A stretch of 64,000 nucleotides of DNA from Methylobacterium sp. 2A (lineage in GTDB: Bacteria; Pseudomonadota; Alphaproteobacteria; Rhizobiales; Beijerinckiaceae): contig NZ_VUOK01000013.1 in the NCBI RefSeq assembly GCF_009806555.1, positions 62,541 through 126,540 on the forward strand. The letters run 5' to 3'. Shown piece after piece: positions 1 through 10,670 of this stretch. Positions within the stretch are counted from its first letter, which is position 1. Each line of letters starts with the position of its first letter. Position numbers and translations under genes: made by a program. Under the pieces are notes generated by a model. The model searched no databases and was not told the origin of the DNA. It saw nothing but the letters and a program-made list of their open reading frames with translations.

Positions 1-2
1 CC

Positions 3-665
3 AACCGCTGCGTCGGCGCCTACATCCTCGAAGGCCACAAGATGCTGGCCGAGGGCGTGCCGCCCGCCATGATCGAGAGCGCCGGCCGTCAGGCGGGCAT
101 GCCGGTCGGGCCGCTCTCCCTCAACGACGAGGTCGCCCTCGATCTGGTGCTCAGGATCGCCAAGGCCACCGAGGCGCAGGTGGGGCAGGGGGCCGTCGAT
201 CCGGCGCAGAAGGCGATCCTGTCCGAACTGGTGGAGAAGCAGGGCCGTCTCGGCCGGAAGAACCGCAAGGGCTTTTACGATTATCCCGAGGGTGCGCCGA
301 AGCGTCTCTGGCCCGGCCTGGCGGATCTTCAGCCGAACCGGCTCGATCCCGAGTCCGTCGACTTCACCGAGCTGAAGCAGCGCCTCCTGGTGGTGCAGGC
401 GCTGGAGGCCGCCCGCACGGTGGGCGAGGGCGTGGTGACGGACCCGCGCGAGGCGGATGTGGGCTCGATCCTCGGCTTCGGCTTCGCGCCGTTCACCGGC
501 GGGGCCTTGTCCTACATCGACTTCATGGGCGCGGCGGCCTTCGTCGATCTCGCCCGGACGCTCGAGGCCAAGCACGGCCCACGGTTTGCCGTGCCCGAAA
601 TCCTCGCCGCCATGGCGGAGCGCGGCGGCACCTTCTACGGGGAGGCCCGGAAGCGCGCCGCCTGA
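3..665 (+). CDS. 3-hydroxyacyl-CoA dehydrogenase / fatty oxidation complex alpha subunit, C-terminal part
   Basis: Only the last 220 codons lie in the window; the frame is open from base 3 with no start, so the gene begins upstream. The segment matches the C-terminal dehydrogenase domains of FadB/FadJ-type multifunctional beta-oxidation enzymes: the motif GRKNRKGFYDYP closes the first helical domain and GFGFAPFTGG with SYIDFMG lies in the second, near the end. The full enzyme would hydrate trans-2-enoyl-CoA and oxidise 3-hydroxyacyl-CoA with NAD+ in the cytoplasm. The stop is 3 bases from the end of the convergent LysR gene, leaving no room for a separate terminator. The N-terminal crotonase domain cannot be checked, so a stand-alone dehydrogenase is possible. 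Confidence 0.9.
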   Translation, partial: NRCVGAYILEGHKMLAEGVPPAMIESAGRQAGMPVGPLSLNDEVALDLVLRIAKATEAQVGQGAVDPAQKAILSELVEKQGRLGRKNRKGFYDYPEGAPKRLWPGLADLQPNRLDPESVDFTELKQRLLVVQALEAARTVGEGVVTDPREADVGSILGFGFAPFTGGALSYIDFMGAAAFVDLARTLEAKHGPRFAVPEILAAMAERGGTFYGEARKRAA

Positions 666-667
666 GC

Positions 668-1612
668 TCAGCCTGCCGGACGCCCGATCGCGGCGTCCGG
701 CAAACGGGCGAGCTCCTCCAGCAGGACCGCCCGGGCGCAGGCGCCGAAGGCCCGCATCAGCCGTCCGCGGGCATGATCGGGCGGGAACAGCAGAGCGAAA
801 TGCACCGGCAGGGCGGGGGCGAAGGGCCGGATCGCGATGGCCGAGACCTTCGCCTCCTCGTGGGCGGCCAGCGGATTCATCACGCTCACCCCGAGGCCGG
901 CCGAGACCAGGGTGCAGATCGAGGCGCCGAGGCCCGCCTCGGCGGTGATGGTCAACGGAACGCCCGCCGCCGCGAAGACGGCCTCGGTCCGGCCGCGAAG
1001 AGCGCTGCCGAGCGAGGCCGCGACGAAGGGCACAGCGCGAAAATCCTCCGGGCCGAGCGTCGCGCGTGCCGCGAGCGGGTGGTCCTGCGGCAGCACCGCC
1101 ACGCAGGCCCGCGTCTCGACATGGTCGAGCCTGGCTTCGGGGAGGTCGCCGTAGAGCATCGTCAGCGCGGCGTCGCAGAAGCCGGTGGCGATCCAATGGT
1201 TCACGGTCTCGTCGTCGCCGGAATGGATCGCGACGATCACGTCCGGATGCGCGGCGCGGAAGCGCACGACCGCCCGGGCCAGGAGGCCCCCGGCCAACCG
1301 CGGCATCGCGGCGACCCGGAGTCGCTCGGCGCCGAAGGCGCGGATGCGCGCGGCCGCCGCCTCCAGGCTGGTGAGGCCGACGAAGGCCCGCTCCACCTCG
1401 GCGTGGAAGCGCGTGCCGTCGAGGGAGGGCACGACCCGGCTGCCGCTGCGGTCGAACAGCGGCAGGCCCGTGATCGCCTCCAGCTGCGCGATCAGGCGGC
1501 TTACCTGCGGTTGCGAGGTGTGGAGGTGCCGGCTCGCTTCAGTCATCGAGCCCGTGGCCATGACAGCCCGGAAGGCCTCGATGTGCCGGAAGGTCATCCG
1601 CCGCACGGTCAT
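668..1612 (-). CDS. LysR family transcriptional regulator
   Basis: A 314-residue protein with the usual LysR length and layout. The N-terminal winged helix-turn-helix (about residues 7-66) includes GSMTEASRHLHTSQPQVSRL, followed by a linker helix and a two-lobed periplasmic-binding-like effector domain (about 92-300). It is transcribed divergently from an amino-acid-type substrate-binding protein across a gap of about 116 bases, the classic arrangement in which a LysR protein controls the neighbouring operon, here binding protein plus threonine aldolase. That target is inferred. The HTH resembles the OccR/NocR branch that senses amino acids or opines, but the ligand cannot be read from sequence. 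Confidence 0.92.
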   Translation of the reverse strand: MTVRRMTFRHIEAFRAVMATGSMTEASRHLHTSQPQVSRLIAQLEAITGLPLFDRSGSRVVPSLDGTRFHAEVERAFVGLTSLEAAAARIRAFGAERLRVAAMPRLAGGLLARAVVRFRAAHPDVIVAIHSGDDETVNHWIATGFCDAALTMLYGDLPEARLDHVETRACVAVLPQDHPLAARATLGPEDFRAVPFVAASLGSALRGRTEAVFAAAGVPLTITAEAGLGASICTLVSAGLGVSVMNPLAAHEEAKVSAIAIRPFAPALPVHFALLFPPDHARGRLMRAFGACARAVLLEELARLPDAAIGRPAG

Positions 1613-1728
1613 ATCAGATCCGTATGCTCGTGTCAGGAATCGGCATTGGACGCCGGCGCGCGGCCGCTCCTAGGATCAGCCGGCAAAGCTTGGGATGCCG
1701 AGTCGGGCATAACCGGGGGATTCGGATC

Positions 1729-2637
1729 GTGTCGAGGACGCTTTCGCTCATCGTGGCCGCCTTGTGCTGGGCCGGGCTCGCCGCGCCGTCGGCCGCGGAG
1801 GGGCGCCTCGACAAGATCCGCGCGAACGGCCAGATCAGCCTCGGCTTCCCGGACGCATCGCCGCCCTTCGGCTTCCTCGACCAGAACGCCAAGCCGGTCG
1901 GCTATTCGCTGGAGATATGTGAGCACGTCGCGCAGAAGCTGAAAGATGTGCTGGGCCTGCCCAAGCTCGACATCCGCCACGTGCCGGTGATGTCGGCGAC
2001 GCGGATCCCGCTGATCAACAACGGCACGATCGATCTCGAATGCGGCACCGCCAGCAACCTGCCGGAGCGGCACAAGCTGATCGCCTTCGCGCCGACCACC
2101 TTCGTGGCGCAGGTCGTGCTGACGGCCAAGAAGGATACGCCGGTCGACGTGGACGACATCGCCTCGTTCCGCGGCAAGGCCATCTCGGCCCAGGCGGGCG
2201 GCGAGACCCAGCGCGTCGCCACGCGGATCAATGTCCGCGACAAGCTCGATATCCAGGTGATGCCCGCCAAGGACACCGCCGAGGTCTTCCTGCTGTTGGA
2301 GACCGGCCGCGCCGCGGGGACGATCAACGACGACGCCCTGGCGCACGCCACGGTGGCGGGGGCCAAGCGGCCGGGCGATTACAAGATCGGCACCAAGGGG
2401 CTCGAATTCGCGCCCTACGGCATCCTGGAGCCGAAGGACGATCCGGCCTTCAAGGCGGCGGTCGACAAGGCCGTGGTCGAGCTGATCCAGGACGGGACCG
2501 TGGCGCGGCTCTACAGCCGCTACTTCGAACAGCCGATCCCGCCCAGGGGCATCAACCTCGAATTGCCGATGAGCGACGTGCTCAAGCGTGCCCTGGCCAA
2601 CCCGACTGATTCCGGTGACGAGGCCGCCTACCGGTAA
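1729..2637 (+). CDS. Amino-acid ABC transporter substrate-binding protein (GltI-like), orphan
   Basis: Family 3 extracellular solute-binding protein of about 302 residues. The frame is open further upstream, but the GTG at 1729 is preferred: a GGGGGA element lies about 10 bases before it, and translation from there begins with a clean Sec signal peptide (SRTLSLIVAALCWAGL, cleavage after APSAAEG). The mature part has the standard opening IRANGQISLGFPDASPPFGF and the two-lobe fold of polar amino-acid receptors, closest in style to glutamate/aspartate binders. No permease or ATPase is adjacent, so it must share one encoded elsewhere. It lies 20 bases upstream of threonine aldolase, probably in one transcript, and is divergent from a LysR regulator. 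Confidence 0.88.
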   Translation: MSRTLSLIVAALCWAGLAAPSAAEGRLDKIRANGQISLGFPDASPPFGFLDQNAKPVGYSLEICEHVAQKLKDVLGLPKLDIRHVPVMSATRIPLINNGTIDLECGTASNLPERHKLIAFAPTTFVAQVVLTAKKDTPVDVDDIASFRGKAISAQAGGETQRVATRINVRDKLDIQVMPAKDTAEVFLLLETGRAAGTINDDALAHATVAGAKRPGDYKIGTKGLEFAPYGILEPKDDPAFKAAVDKAVVELIQDGTVARLYSRYFEQPIPPRGINLELPMSDVLKRALANPTDSGDEAAYR

Positions 2638-2657
2638 GGCGGTCGGCGGGTATTGAG

Positions 2658-3719
2658 ATGCAGAGCGCTATGACTCAGGTCGCCGAAGCCCCCGCCGTCG
2701 TGGATCTGCGCAGCGACACGGTCACGCGGCCGACCGAGGCGATGTACGCGCGGATGCGCTCCGCGCCGCTCGGCGACGACGGGCTCGACGCCGATCCGAC
2801 CGCGCGGGCGCTGGAGGACACGGCGGCCGCCATGCTCGGCAAGGCCGCGGGCCTGTTCGTGCCGAGCTGCACGATGGGCAACCTCCTGGCGGTCCTGGCC
2901 CAGGTCCAGCGCAGCGAGCAGGTGCTGCTCGAAGCGCAGGCCCACATGCTCAACACCGAGCGCGGGGCCGCCACCCTCACGGGCGCCTTCCTGCTCGGGA
3001 TCCAGGGCGCGGACGGCGCCATGGACCTCGACCGGCTGGAGGCGGCGCTGCACCCCTCCGCCAGCCCGCTGCGGACCGCCCTGATCGCGCTGGAGACCTC
3101 GCACAATGCCGCCGGGGGCACGGTGCTGCCGGTCGATCACATGGCGGCGGTGGCCGGCATCGCCCGTGCGCGGGGCATCCCGGTCCATCTCGACGGCGCG
3201 CGCCTGTTCAACGCCGCGACGCATCTCGGCGTCCCGCCGGCCGAGCTCACCGCGCATGTCGACACGGTCTCGCTCTGTCTGTCGAAGGGCCTGAGCGCCC
3301 CGATGGGCGCGGTGCTGGCCGGCGACGCGGCGGTCATCGCGGCGGCCCGGCGCCTGCGCAAGATGATCGGCGGCACGCAGCGGCAGGTGGGCGTCGTGGC
3401 GGCGGCGGGGCTGGAGGCGGTCACCGCCATGGGCGCGCGGCTCGCCGAGGATCACGCCCGGGCCCGGCAGCTCAGCGACGGGCTGAACGCGCTCGCGCCG
3501 CGCCTCTCGGCGACCATCCCGCAGACCAACATCGTTCAGGTCGATCTGGCGCGGACCGGCCGCGACAGCGCCCGCTGGGTGGAGGATCTCGAGTCGGCGG
3601 GGGTGCGGACCCGACCGCTTGGCCCGACGCGGCTGCGCTTGGTTACACACCGGCACATCACGGCCGCCGCCATAGACCGCGCCGTCGCCGCCTTCCGGAC
3701 CTGCCTCGACGCGGCCTGA
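2658..3719 (+). CDS. ltaE: Low-specificity L-threonine aldolase
   Basis: A PLP-dependent fold-type I aldolase of the beta-eliminating lyase family that splits L-threonine or allo-threonine into glycine and acetaldehyde. The 353-residue length is normal. Family motifs include VDLRSDTVTRPTEAM at the N-terminus, HLDGARLFNAA in the cofactor site (Asp that pairs with the pyridine nitrogen) and LCLSKGLSAPMG holding the PLP lysine. A second Met at 2670 is an alternative start that removes four residues. It follows the amino-acid-binding protein by 20 bases, which suggests use of imported hydroxy-amino acids. Related beta-hydroxyaspartate or phenylserine aldolases share the fold, so exact specificity is inferred. 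Confidence 0.92.
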   Translation: MQSAMTQVAEAPAVVDLRSDTVTRPTEAMYARMRSAPLGDDGLDADPTARALEDTAAAMLGKAAGLFVPSCTMGNLLAVLAQVQRSEQVLLEAQAHMLNTERGAATLTGAFLLGIQGADGAMDLDRLEAALHPSASPLRTALIALETSHNAAGGTVLPVDHMAAVAGIARARGIPVHLDGARLFNAATHLGVPPAELTAHVDTVSLCLSKGLSAPMGAVLAGDAAVIAAARRLRKMIGGTQRQVGVVAAAGLEAVTAMGARLAEDHARARQLSDGLNALAPRLSATIPQTNIVQVDLARTGRDSARWVEDLESAGVRTRPLGPTRLRLVTHRHITAAAIDRAVAAFRTCLDAA

Positions 3720-3725
3720 TCGATC

Positions 3726-4595
3726 TCAGGCCGCGCCGGCGACCCGCGCCTTGGCGCCGAGCATGCGGGCGAGGAGCAGCACGTCGGCGGCATTGTCGGA
3801 GAGCAGGTCGGTGATGTCGCCGACCTCCAGCGCCTTCACGTGGCGGCAGCGCACGCCGAAGCGGCCGGCCGTGCAGGTGCAGCGCAGCTGAGGGCCGCCG
3901 GGCCTCTCCTCGAGACTCACGTCGTACCGGTTGCCGGTGGAGCCCCGCATGGCGAAGCGCAGGGCCGCTGGTGTCTGGGGAAAGGCGGCCATCGCGCGCC
4001 CGCTGATCGCCCCGGGCGCGCGCCGGGGCACGGCGGGACCGCCGGCCGCCCGCGCGATCGGCAGGCCGAGCGCGGCGGCGAGGGCATGGACGTCGGCGGC
4101 CTCCCGCTCGCGCATGGCCGCCAGCGCGATCTCCGCGCAGGCATAGGCGTCCTCGCCGGCATCGTGATGCTCGAAGCGGATGCCCAGCCGCCGGGCGACC
4201 TTGCCGAGCCCGCAGCCCTCCGGCGCCGGAAACACCCGGCGCGCGATCTGGACGGTGCAGAGGTAGGAGAAATCCGGCACCGGCAGGCCGGCCCGCACCA
4301 GCCCGGCCCGCAGGACGCCGATATCGAAGCTCGCATTGTGCGCCAGGATGAGCCCACGCCGCAGATCCTCCAGATACGGCGCCATCGCGGTGGCGAAGTC
4401 CGGCGCATCGGCGACGTTCGCCGGCAGGATGCCGTGAACCCGGATGTTGCCGGGCGAGAAGCGCATCTCGGGCGGGCGGATCAGGTGGCTTTCGCGCCTG
4501 ATCACGCGTCCATCCGCGATCCAGGCGAGACCGACCGCGCAGGCGCTGTCGCGCCGCTCGTTGGCCGTCTCGAAGTCGAGGGCCAGGACCGTCAT
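3726..4595 (-). CDS. DEDDh 3'-5' exonuclease with C-terminal SWIM-like zinc motif
   Basis: A 289-residue protein. Residues 1-170 form an RNase T/DnaQ-type exonuclease: Exo I is LALDFETAN with Asp7 and Glu9, Exo II is AHNASFDIGVLRAGL, and Exo III is HHDAGEDAYACAEIAL with the His and Asp of the DEDDh set. It resembles bacterial DNA polymerase III epsilon-like exonucleases outside the replisome. The C-terminal part carries Cys239-x-Cys241 and Cys250-x-His252, the CxC...CxH pattern of SWIM zinc fingers, after a strand-rich stretch. The combination suggests nucleic-acid trimming with an extra DNA- or protein-binding module; the substrate is unknown. It converges on threonine aldolase with 6 bases between stops. 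Confidence 0.85.
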   Translation of the reverse strand: MTVLALDFETANERRDSACAVGLAWIADGRVIRRESHLIRPPEMRFSPGNIRVHGILPANVADAPDFATAMAPYLEDLRRGLILAHNASFDIGVLRAGLVRAGLPVPDFSYLCTVQIARRVFPAPEGCGLGKVARRLGIRFEHHDAGEDAYACAEIALAAMREREAADVHALAAALGLPIARAAGGPAVPRRAPGAISGRAMAAFPQTPAALRFAMRGSTGNRYDVSLEERPGGPQLRCTCTAGRFGVRCRHVKALEVGDITDLLSDNAADVLLLARMLGAKARVAGAA

Positions 4596-4665
4596 CGGGG
4601 ATCGACCTGCCGGCGGGAGTTCTCGGGGTGTTCCCCGAGAGGTCTAGGCCGCCCGGACTCGGGCT

Positions 4666-7107
<2,442 letters not shown>

Positions 7108-7162
7108 CTAGCGCATCGGCGGCCCGCCGGGAGTGGCCCGCGGGCGGCGTCCCCGCTTTCCC

Positions 7163-8458
7163 TCACCGGCGGGGGCTGAGCAGATCGCCGCGGCCGGACA
7201 GCCGGAACGCCCCCAGGAAGAACGCGGCGACGCAGACGGCGACCGCCGCCAGCGGCAGGATCGGCGCCAGCCACCCGGCCAGGGCGGTGCCGGACACGGA
7301 GCCGAGATTCATCGCCGCCATGTAGACCTCGAACTGCGTCGCCGCACCCGCACGCCCCTGGCTGGCCTGGAGCAGGGCCGGCATCAGCGCGACGATCAGC
7401 AGGCCGGGCAGCATGTTGGTCAGCGCCAGGATGACCGGCCCGGCCGCGCCGACGAGCCCCGACGCGATCAGGACGGCGGCCATCAGGAAGGTGCCGGCGC
7501 TGGCGATCAGGAGGACACGCAGCGGTCGCACCGGCCCGGCCCGGTCGGACCAGAACCCGACCGCCAGCGCGCCGGCCGTGCCGCTCGCCAGCGCCAGACC
7601 GGCCTGGAGCCGGGACAAGTCGGCCGGATCCCACGCCTGACGCTGGAGCAGGTCCACCGAGAAGGGCAGTTCGAACAGGCCGAGCGCGCCATCGAGGCCG
7701 AAGCAGAGGGCGAGCAGCCGAAGCGCCCGCGGTCGGCGCAGGCTCGCGATCAGGCGGCGCAGGAAGCGACGGACGGGCATGCGCCGCGGCGCCGATCCGC
7801 GTCGCGCCAGGGTGAGGAGGGCATCCGAGGGCGCCTCGCGGACCAGCAGGATCGGGAGGCTCGCCAGCATGGCGGCCGCCAGGAGCCAGCGCGCGCTGAC
7901 GGCGAAGCCGTAAGTCGTGAGCATCCACCCGAAGGCGGCTGCGCTGAGGCTGCTGCCGGCGACGAAGCCCGCCCGGGTGCAGCCGCTCACCCGGCCGAGT
8001 TCCGAGGGCGGCACATGGTCCATGATCATCCGGTCGCAGGCGGTGTCGAGGAGCGACGCGCACAGGCTGTGCCCCAGGAAGATCAGGCCGAGCCAGCCGA
8101 CGTGATCCTCGGCGCCCCATAAGAGGAGCGCCAGGGCGGCGTGGCCGCCCAGAACCGCCGCGACCGCGAAGGCCCGGCGCCGTCCCATGTCGAAATCGCC
8201 CGCTCGATCGACGACCGGACCCCACAGGATCGGCTGGAGCGTCCAGGGCAGGCCCGCGAGGGCGAAGTGGACGCCGATCTCCGCCGCCGACACGCCCCGG
8301 GCGGTCAGATGATTGGCCAAAGCCGTGAGCGAGAACCCGGCGATCAGGCCCTGATAAAGGTAGGTGGCGCAGAACACCCCGTAGCGGGTGCGGCGGCCTG
8401 CGAGGCTCATGGGCGCGCGCAGGGATGGGCGCACGGGTAGCGCGGCCGGATCGCTCAA
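7163..8458 (-). CDS. Major facilitator superfamily transporter
   Basis: A 431-residue protein with about 12 hydrophobic segments split into two six-helix halves by a basic central loop (RRGSAPRRMPVRRFLRRL). The first half has an MFS-like A-loop region (WGPVVDRAGDFDMGRRRAF), and the second half a related FWSDRAGPVRPLR. It lies 64 bases upstream of the ligA start on the same strand and is divergent from the phosphopantetheinyl transferase. The distant resemblance to AmpG/PAT-type carriers is weak, so no substrate is assigned. A long open frame in another register over the same bases is a GC-driven shadow. Confidence 0.85.
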   Translation of the reverse strand: MSDPAALPVRPSLRAPMSLAGRRTRYGVFCATYLYQGLIAGFSLTALANHLTARGVSAAEIGVHFALAGLPWTLQPILWGPVVDRAGDFDMGRRRAFAVAAVLGGHAALALLLWGAEDHVGWLGLIFLGHSLCASLLDTACDRMIMDHVPPSELGRVSGCTRAGFVAGSSLSAAAFGWMLTTYGFAVSARWLLAAAMLASLPILLVREAPSDALLTLARRGSAPRRMPVRRFLRRLIASLRRPRALRLLALCFGLDGALGLFELPFSVDLLQRQAWDPADLSRLQAGLALASGTAGALAVGFWSDRAGPVRPLRVLLIASAGTFLMAAVLIASGLVGAAGPVILALTNMLPGLLIVALMPALLQASQGRAGAATQFEVYMAAMNLGSVSGTALAGWLAPILPLAAVAVCVAAFFLGAFRLSGRGDLLSPRR

Positions 8459-8584
8459 GCGCGCCGGACCTTGCCCGCCGCGTGCGTGGGCGCGATGCTC
8501 CTCATGCCGTCGTCACCGGATGCCCTCCGTGCCCCCACCTCCGCGCGACCCTAATTCCAGCTTCAGGCCGCCGCGAGGCGTCGC

Positions 8585-9322
8585 GTGAGCGCGGTGGATG
8601 TTTGGCTGGTCGATCTCGCCGTATCGGCGGACCAGCTCGACCTCTGCGCGCAGGTGCTCGACCGCTCGGAGCGCGAACGCGGCAACCGGTTCCTGCGGCT
8701 GGAAGACCGCGCGCGCTTCGTCGCGAGCCACGCTGCGCTCCGGCTGATCCTGGCGGAAGCGCGCGCCTGCAGCCCGTCCGAGATCCGCCTGACCGCGAAC
8801 GCCGCCGGCAAGCCGAACCTCGCGGCGCCGGCCGGAAGCGCTCAGGCGTTCAACCTGTCGCATTCGGGGACCCGCGCCCTTATCGGCCTCGGGGACTCGG
8901 CGGATATCGGCGTCGATATCGAGCTGATCCGGCCGATCCCGGACGCGGTGCGGATCGCGCGGACGCATTTCGCGCCCGACGAGGCCGCATCCCTCGCGAA
9001 GCTTCCCCCCCATGCTGTCGAGCCGACCTTCTTCGGCCTGTGGACCCGGAAGGAGGCGGTTGTGAAGGCACTCGGCACCGGCCTGTCTCTGCCGCTCAAC
9101 CGCTTCAGCGTGACCCTGCCGCCCGCGGCCCCGCGCCTGCTGGGCAATTCCGCTGGATGGACCCTCGCCGCAATCGAGGCCGGACCCGGCTATGCCGCCA
9201 CCGTGGCGGTTCGCGCGGCTGACATAGCGTTCCGTCATCATAGGCTTTCGCCGGACTGGCCTGATCGGCTCGGCGAAAAGCGTGCAAACCGCGCTTGCGG
9301 CCCAGCCAAGGCACGGCTATAA
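8585..9322 (+). CDS. 4'-phosphopantetheinyl transferase superfamily protein (Sfp type)
   Basis: Transfers the phosphopantetheine arm of CoA to a serine of carrier proteins. The 245-residue two-lobed Sfp/Gsp-type protein shows FNLSHSG at the CoA pocket, the magnesium motif GVDIEL, and the second metal/catalytic motif FFGLWTRKEAVVKALGTG. GTG at 8585 is the first start that preserves the complete N-terminal lobe. No polyketide or non-ribosomal peptide genes are in the window, so the target carrier protein is elsewhere. The last 20 or so residues are Arg/Ala-rich and look like read-through beyond the conserved fold. It ends about 40 bases before tRNA-Pro. Confidence 0.9.
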   Translation: MSAVDVWLVDLAVSADQLDLCAQVLDRSERERGNRFLRLEDRARFVASHAALRLILAEARACSPSEIRLTANAAGKPNLAAPAGSAQAFNLSHSGTRALIGLGDSADIGVDIELIRPIPDAVRIARTHFAPDEAASLAKLPPHAVEPTFFGLWTRKEAVVKALGTGLSLPLNRFSVTLPPAAPRLLGNSAGWTLAAIEAGPGYAATVAVRAADIAFRHHRLSPDWPDRLGEKRANRACGPAKARL

Positions 9323-9361
9323 GCCCGCTCACCGGCCCAGGCAGCGATGCAGGCCGGCCTT

Positions 9362-9438
9362 CGGAGTGTAGCGCAGTCTGGTAGCGCACCACGTTCGGGA
9401 CGTGGGGGTCGCAGGTTCAAATCCTGCCACTCCGACCA
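9362..9438 (+). tRNA. tRNA-Pro (anticodon CGG), CCA encoded
   Basis: Full cloverleaf by eye: acceptor CGGAGTG pairs with CACTCCG, D stem GCGC/GCGC, anticodon stem CCACG/CGTGG around the loop TTCGGGA (anticodon CGG), T arm GCAGG TTCAAAT CCTGC, discriminator A and genomically encoded CCA. It reads proline CCG codons, common in this GC-rich genome. The sequence after it is a scar of mobile DNA, and tRNA 3' ends are frequent integration sites, but I saw no second copy of the tRNA 3' end downstream. Confidence 0.97.
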
Positions 9439-9744
9439 ATACTAAGCGCTGTCTCTGATAACTGGCCCGACAGTTATACCGACAGAAACCCTCTCAAAAG
9501 CGGATCTTGAGCCCACCGCCGCGACGCATGTCCGCGTCCGCGCGACGCCCCGCAGCATGGCCTACGCGATTCCCTCCGTCGGCGACCTGCGCCGCACATC
9601 CGAGGCGTCGAACGACGGAATCGAGGCGCTGGGTCAGGCGGCGGTGTGGAGCGCGCGGACGGGCCTGCGGCTGATCTGAACCGACGAAAGGCGCCTAGGC
9701 GAAGCCAGGGCGCCCAGGTTTTGACGGATGTTAGCGGTCAAAGG
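9439..9744. other. Intergenic stretch after tRNA-Pro, no convincing gene
   Basis: About 300 bases between tRNA-Pro and the first small reading frame of the scar. A 40-codon plus-strand frame at 9557-9679 (begins MAYAIPSVGDLRR) exists but has no clear ribosome binding site or recognisable family. The stretch is best read as eroded accessory DNA. Confidence 0.5.
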
Positions 9745-9921
9745 TCAGTGCATCAGGCCGACCTTCGTCAGGACGACGGTGCCAAACGCGCTCGCCGGCG
9801 CACCCCACACCCGCTTGTCTATCGTGCCCAGGCGCCTCTCGACGCCTTCGATCCGCTCGTGAATCGCTTCGTCGTCTTTGTCGATTTCGGAACGGGGCAC
9901 GAACGTCGCCATCGCCTGCAT
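9745..9921 (-). CDS. Small hypothetical protein, coiled coil plus hydrophobic tail (58 aa)
   Basis: Minus-strand frame from ATG at 9921 to TGA at 9745. Translation begins MQAMATFVPRSEIDKDDE, continues with a charged helix (HERIEGVERRLGTIDKRVWG) and ends with a short hydrophobic run (FGTVVLTKVGLM). This layout of a charged helix, a Trp-Gly turn and a hydrophobic C-terminus resembles XhlA-like small phage or holin-associated proteins, though it is too short for firm assignment. It lies within the scar between tRNA-Pro and the transposase remnant and may be a leftover of an integrated element. It could also be non-functional. Confidence 0.4.
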   Translation of the reverse strand: MQAMATFVPRSEIDKDDEAIHERIEGVERRLGTIDKRVWGAPASAFGTVVLTKVGLMH

Positions 9922-9946
9922 CACGTTGGTGTGGCGAGCCTCCGCA

Positions 9947-10444
9947 GCCGCCCTCGGCGGGGCCGGGCTTCAGACGGTGCGGGACTGGATCGTGGCGTTC
10001 AACGCGCACGGCCCGGACGGGCTGATCGGCGGAAAGACGCCCGGGGCCTGTCCGCGCCTGAACGCCGAGCGGCGTGAGGTTCTGCCCGGGCTCATTGAGC
10101 GGGGTCCTGCGGGGCATGGGCTACCGCAAGCTCTCCGCTCGCCCGCGCCACCACGCCCGGGACCCGGACACCATCCCCGCTTTCAAAGAGACTTCCCCGC
10201 CCGCACGGAGGAGATCGCGCAGGCCGCCGGCGGCAAGCCGAGAGAGATCTGGTTCTCCGACGTCCTTCGACAGGCTCAGAACGAGGACCTCTGGCAGTTC
10301 ATGCGCGACAACGGGCTCGGAAATCGCGTCTTCACATCCTACGCCGACATCCTCGACCACTGCTGCCATGCCTGGAACCCCCTCATCGACCAATCCGCGC
10401 GCATCATGTCCATCGGACTGCGCGCATGGGCCCATGGGTTCTGA
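9947..10444 (+). pseudogene. Degraded IS630 family transposase remnant
   Basis: Three pieces of one IS630-type transposase are recognisable in two frames. Frame A (about 9947-10108) has the helix-turn-helix segment LQTVRDWIVAFNAHGPDGLI. A frame change at about 10110 leads to GMGYRKLSARPRHHARDP. A second change near 10187 returns to frame A for DFPARTEEIA and EIWFSD. The catalytic core that should follow EIWF-D is missing, and the sequence jumps to the C-terminus (DLWQFMRDNGLGNRVF, then DILDHCCHAWN and an in-frame stop at 10444). Roughly 40 residues are also missing between the first two pieces. The element cannot encode an active transposase, and I did not find its terminal inverted repeats. 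Confidence 0.82.
10261..10287 (+). repeat. Imperfect-palindromic 27-bp element inside the transposase remnant
   Basis: The bases starting CGTCCTTCGACAGGCTCAG sit exactly where the transposase loses its catalytic core. Its ends (GTCCTTCG and CGAGGAC) are near-complementary. From memory, a very similar short unit is dispersed in several alphaproteobacterial genomes; only one copy was noticed in this window. It may have inserted at, or seeded, the internal deletion. Confidence 0.4.
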
Positions 10445-10670
10445 TCAACGAGAGTTGGTATAAGCCTTTGCTTCAACGCGCTCTCCTGCGCCGAAGCGGC
10501 GTCCGCTGAAGCGGAGAGCGCTCCAGCCGTTCCCGAGCGCAACAAAGAGCGCGTTCGGTGGTAATTCCTGGCGGCACCTCACGAAATCCATCCGTCCCAG
10601 CGGTCTTCCGACTCGACAGCATCGCGGATGGTCTGTGAGGTGAACACGAGCGCGCAGAGGATGTGGGATC

